From the NCBI GenBank assembly GCA_900557405.1, contig USSF01000047.1:1-16969 (forward strand): a stretch of 16,969 nt of DNA. Reading direction: 5' to 3'. The position numbers and the translations under genes were made by a program. A model generated the notes under the pieces. That model was not told where the DNA came from. It did no database searches and worked only from the letters and a program-made list of their open reading frames with translations. Numbering within the stretch: position 1 is the first letter of the stretch; each line of letters begins with the position of its first letter. This DNA comes from an uncultured Prevotella sp. Its GTDB lineage: Bacteria; Bacteroidota; Bacteroidia; Bacteroidales; Bacteroidaceae. Below are positions 14,822 to 16,969 of this stretch, one piece after another.

Positions 14822-15069
14822 ATCAAATAGACTTGCTGATAGACCGCTCTGACAAGTCTATCTCTATATGCGAGATGAAGTATTGCAATGGGGAATATGA
14901 GATAAGCAAGGCATACGACGCTCATCTGGCACACCGCTTGAAGGTTTTCAAGAAAGTGACGAAGACCGCAAAGACGCTTATCCCAACCTTCGTAACGCCA
15001 CATGGTCTGTATAATAATATGTATGCAAGAAAGATAAACAGGCAGGTGACAGAAGACGATTTGTTCTGA
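14822..15069 (+). pseudogene. 3' remnant of an AAA ATPase with C-terminal nuclease-like domain
   Basis: Beginning with QIDLLIDRSDKSISICEMKY, the frame reads through YDAHLAHRLKVFKKVTKTAK to NRQVTEDDLF and a natural stop. This is the C-terminal end of the common Bacteroidota ATP-binding proteins (AAA_14/DUF234 or PD-(D/E)XK-tailed type). In them the D...E-x-K pattern (IDLLIDR then CEMKY) forms the nuclease-like core, and the protein normally ends ...VTxDDLF. Only about 80 of roughly 380 residues remain. There is no P-loop part upstream: family-like sequence stops at the CAA codon (14824), right where the TGTCGTAATCTC hairpins end. It is a broken gene; the start used by a simple ORF call would be a TTG at 14833. 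Confidence 0.8.
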
Positions 15070-15319
15070 ATCTTGGTCAAGCGAAGCTGATTATCTTAAC
15101 TCTTAACTATAAATTCGATTTGCTGCCTTGCGCTCTGTGAGCCTGCGGCTACAGAGCTTAAATCAAAAAACGCTCACGGAGTCTTTTCACGGATTTGTTT
15201 TTTGATTTTCGTTTGATTTAGATTTTGATTTCGTTTGATTGTTCCTTGACAGGACAAGGGGGATTGTAGACGGATTCGTTTTTTGATTCTGTCTGCATAT
15301 TACATGATTCGTTTGATTC
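15070..15319. other. AT-rich gap with two inverted repeats, no gene seen
   Basis: A bulged 11-bp hairpin (GCTCTGT-g-AGCC paired with GGCTACAGAGC, 15132-15157) follows the ATPase remnant. A 12-bp pair AAATCAAAAAAC/GTTTTTTGATTT (15160-15171 and 15197-15208) comes next, then a run of CGTTTGATT-like words. No gene is seen. Confidence 0.5.
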
Positions 15320-15392
15320 GGGAGATTCGTGGTCAACTTAACATACGCGAATGTTTTTTTCGAACACGAATCGCACGAATAACACGAATCTT
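15320..15392. repeat. Interspersed AGATTCGTG...CACGAATCT repeat, copy 1
   Basis: It starts GGGAGATTCGTGGTCAACTT and ends CGCACGAATAACACGAATCTT. The ends are inverted repeats (AGATTCGTG and CACGAATCT), and a run of seven Ts sits in the middle. Very similar repeats are common in intergenic DNA of Prevotella and relatives. Confidence 0.8.
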
Positions 15393-15419
15393 TTAGGTTG
15401 CGACCCGGTATGTATTCGT

Positions 15420-15493
15420 GGGAGATTAGTGTTCAACTTAATATACGCGAATGTTTTTTTTCGAACACGAATCGCACGAATAACACGAATCTT
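15420..15493. repeat. Interspersed AGATTCGTG...CACGAATCT repeat, copy 2
   Basis: Nearly identical to copy 1 and in the same direction, 100 bases further on. It differs by a few bases near the start (AGATTAGTGTTCAACTT) and one extra T in the T-run. Confidence 0.8.
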
Positions 15494-15512
15494 GCAAGTG
15501 CGTGGCACTTGC
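15494..15512. repeat. Perfect 8-bp hairpin GCAAGTGC/GCACTTGC
   Basis: The arms 15494-15501 and 15505-15512 flank a 3-base loop, directly after repeat copy 2. No T-run follows. Confidence 0.5.
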
Positions 15513-15537
15513 TTTATCAAGGGTAAGATATTGGATT

Positions 15538-15625
15538 GCTATGATATACTGTCAGTATAGCTATGCAATACTGTTGGTATACCTATGCAATACTGTTGGT
15601 ATACCTATGCAATACTGTTGGTACC
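15538..15625. repeat. 22-bp tandem array, four copies
   Basis: Units begin at 15538, 15560, 15582 and 15604 with consensus CCTATGCAATACTGTTGGTATA. Unit 1 is the most divergent and holds a near-perfect dyad TATACTG-T-CAGTATA. Units 2 to 4 differ only at their first and last bases. A 22-bp period is two helical turns, as in iterons and operator arrays, but no replication-initiator gene is in the window. Confidence 0.85.
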
Positions 15626-15656
15626 AGAGCGCTATACTTTTCTGGTACCGTTTTTT
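15620..15656 (+). terminator. Intrinsic terminator at the end of the 22-bp array
   Basis: GGTACCAGA (15620-15628) pairs with TCTGGTACC (15641-15649), followed by G and six Ts (15651-15656). The left arm is made from the last bases of repeat unit 4. No gene ends just before it, so it may end a non-coding transcript from the array. Confidence 0.75.
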
Positions 15657-15751
15657 CAATTTGTTTACAGGCAATATCAAGGTGAATTTAGTGACGAAAT
15701 GCAGCAAGATTCATCCATGAGGGTGTGAGGGCAGGTGTGAGGGCAGAGAGT

Positions 15752-15829
15752 TTACCCTCACACTTACCCTCACCACTGAAACCCCGATAGACAGGGCGTT
15801 TCAGGCGGATTGTGAGGGTGTGAGGGTAA
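15752..15829 (-). repeat. 78-bp hairpin element, copy B (inverted relative to copy A)
   Basis: The reverse complement aligns without gaps to copy A (14432-14509) with about 8 mismatches. Degenerate GGTGTGAGGGC units precede it at 15722-15745. An A/T-rich tract with runs of A and T follows it, as such a tract precedes copy A. Confidence 0.8.
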
Positions 15830-15914
15830 AAAAAGAAAAAAAGTTTTTTTTATTTTCTGGTCGCAAACGAGGGATTTGGAACCGTCCCGGTATCAGTAAT
15901 AACGATATCGGGGG

Positions 15915-16628
15915 TTATTCTTCCACTTCCTCAAAGTCTTCCTTGTGTACACCGCGGATGGCGACGGCATAGCCGCCGAAGTCGAAGACGAGCTGGCGGT
16001 TGCGGTCGATGCGCACGATGTAGCCCTCGCAGCCCTTGAAGGGACCGGTGAGTACGCGGAGCTTGACGCGGTTGCGGGCGAAGGTCTCGAAGGGGTCGCG
16101 CAGGAAGGTGACCTGTTCGGGATGGGTCTTCATCACATTCATGAAGGGCTGCATGACGGAGTCGCTGATGGAGGCGGGCCGGCCGTGGCAGCGGTCTTTC
16201 ACCAAATGGTATTGGGGGAAATACTGCGACAGGAACCGTTGCAGTCCTCTCACCGTGCCCTGCAGGAATATGAGTCCGCTGACGGATGGCTCGAGGGTCT
16301 TCTTCACGCCGCTCTGCTCCTCCTTGTTCCGATATGTATAACGGAAGGTCTGGTGTATGAAGTAGGGTTGTTTCCGGAGATTTTTTCCGTCTGCATTATA
16401 CGCTTCGAGCCATTGGCGGAAAGTCCTGGCCGCCATGTGCTGCAGGAAGAGGTAGCTCCAGGAGGTGGGTTGCTTGGATGGGTCGCGCCGTCTTACGGGA
16501 TGTTCGCTCTGGGGTGTTCCTTCTACTTTCGGAGCCGACGGTCTGTCAGCCCCGATAATGTTGATGCCCTTTGGCAGGCGCTTGCCTGCGTCGGCTGTAG
16601 AAGGTGAATTCAAGCAATCCTGCGTCAA
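15915..16628 (-). CDS. NusG-like/UpxY-type transcription antitermination protein
   Basis: This 237-residue specialised NusG paralogue has an NGN-like domain at about 56-176 (SWSYLFLQHMAARTFRQWLE, then SGLIFLQGTVRGLQRFL). A KOW motif follows at about 187-215 (VKLRVLTGPFKGCEGYIVRI), and the protein ends GVHKEDFEEVEE. Such proteins bind RNA polymerase and let it read through terminators, usually at the head of capsule or exopolysaccharide operons. No such operon follows leftward within this window; the next 1.8 kb is repeats. The only in-frame start before the NGN domain with a clear upstream stop is TTG at 16628, giving an unusual 55-residue polar N-terminus (proline- and arginine-rich). A later GTG would shorten it. 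The TATCTTTG element at 16801-16808 gives a leader of about 165 bases. Confidence 0.85.
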   Translation of the reverse strand: MTQDCLNSPSTADAGKRLPKGINIIGADRPSAPKVEGTPQSEHPVRRRDPSKQPTSWSYLFLQHMAARTFRQWLEAYNADGKNLRKQPYFIHQTFRYTYRNKEEQSGVKKTLEPSVSGLIFLQGTVRGLQRFLSQYFPQYHLVKDRCHGRPASISDSVMQPFMNVMKTHPEQVTFLRDPFETFARNRVKLRVLTGPFKGCEGYIVRIDRNRQLVFDFGGYAVAIRGVHKEDFEEVEE

Positions 16629-16808
16629 ATTTCTCTTTCTACTTTATGTTCATTGATTCCACCATTGATGTTGGTTGCGGAATTAAAATCAATCGAACGT
16701 TCATGTTCCTCTAAGATGTCTTAGTATAATAGCCTTTATAAGACCGTCTAAGTTACTACCTTTTACCACTTTCTTTATTTGGGAGAGTGGCACTCGTGTG
16801 CAAAGATA
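16629..16808 (-). promoter_or_regulatory. Promoter and long leader of the NusG-like gene
   Basis: The minus strand carries the exact -7 element TATCTTTG (16808-16801), without a clear TTTG at -33. The leader holds a CTAAGA-N2-TCTTAG hairpin (16711-16724) and the palindrome GAACGTTC (16695-16702). UpxY-type genes elsewhere use structured leaders for antitermination; that role is inferred here. Confidence 0.5.
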
Positions 16809-16914
16809 CATATTTTCGAGTGATTTTACACTATTTCCTGTTAAAATTATTCCGATTTACTATAAATGCTGATGCCGGGAGGCTTGGGAAGGGAACTCGA
16901 ATTTAGAGTTTAGA

Positions 16915-16969
16915 GGGAGATTCGTGGTCAACTTAATATAATTCATACGCTAATATTTTTTTTCGAACA
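16915..16969. repeat. Interspersed AGATTCGTG repeat, copy 3, cut by the right edge
   Basis: It begins GGGAGATTCGTGGTCAACTT like copies 1 and 2, contains a short ATTCAT insertion and the T-run followed by CGAACA, then leaves the window before the CACGAATCT end. Confidence 0.7.

Noticed and set aside
15320..15493. Possible CRISPR array
   Set aside because: There are only two full units, about 73 bp each with inverted ends and a spacer-like gap of 27 bases; no short regular repeats and no cas genes.
15351..15560. Short frames reading Asn-Arg-Thr-rich peptides in the repeat zone
   Set aside because: They only translate the CACGAATCT/AGATTCGTG interspersed repeats.
15538..15625. Possible CRISPR array or plasmid origin
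   Set aside because: The units are directly adjacent with no spacers, so it is not CRISPR. A plasmid origin is not supported because no replication-initiator gene is present.

Overview
The window looks like chromosomal DNA from a gut-type Bacteroidales, probably Prevotellaceae. The reasons are a SusC/SusD pair, several promoters with the Bacteroidota -7 element TAnnTTTG, weak ribosome binding sites, a DUF4038-type glycosidase and a UpxY-like NusG paralogue. No rRNA, tRNA, CRISPR array or intact insertion sequence was recognised.

Left third (1-8556), glycan use. An apiosidase-like glycoside hydrolase (GH140/DUF4038 type), cut or with an odd N-terminus at the left edge, is followed by about 700 bases of regulatory DNA. 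This holds a 17-bp hairpin, two small inverted repeats, a TATCTTTG promoter and a roughly 400-base leader. Next comes an operon of susC, susD (one-base stop/start overlap) and a secreted third protein with a Bacteroidales C-terminal sorting-like tail. The operon ends at a strong intrinsic terminator. The simplest reading is a polysaccharide utilisation locus: SusCD binds and imports an oligosaccharide and the hydrolase trims it. Pectin-type side chains are possible because the founding GH140 enzyme acts on rhamnogalacturonan II.

Middle (8557-13110), AT-richer accessory DNA with toxin-antitoxin modules. Two MNT nucleotidyltransferase genes face each other. Between them are only the 5' ends of their partner HEPN genes, 47 and 19 codons, sharing one junction near 9060-9068. 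Two convergent MNT-HEPN modules appear to have collapsed through one deletion that removed both toxins and kept both antitoxins. After a roughly 180-base nested palindrome comes a large hypothetical gene on the minus strand. Then comes a HipBST-like operon: an XRE repressor, a separate HipA N-terminal-domain protein (HipS-like) and a HipA kinase core (HipT-like) with a C/C/H/C zinc-knuckle-like N-terminus. Its promoter carries three regularly spaced TATACC-N6-GGTATA operators.

Right third (13107-16969), repeat-rich DNA. It holds an Rpn/PD-(D/E)XK nuclease-family gene, the 3' remnant of an AAA ATPase, two inverted copies of a 78-bp hairpin element and paired TGTCGTAATCTC hairpins. It also holds a four-copy 22-bp tandem array that runs into a terminator, three copies of an AGATTCGTG...CACGAATCT repeat (the last cut by the right edge), and a NusG/UpxY-like antiterminator with a TTG start and a long leader. 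No capsule genes follow the antiterminator within the window.

Functions come from motif recognition by eye. No database search, alignment or folding program was run.
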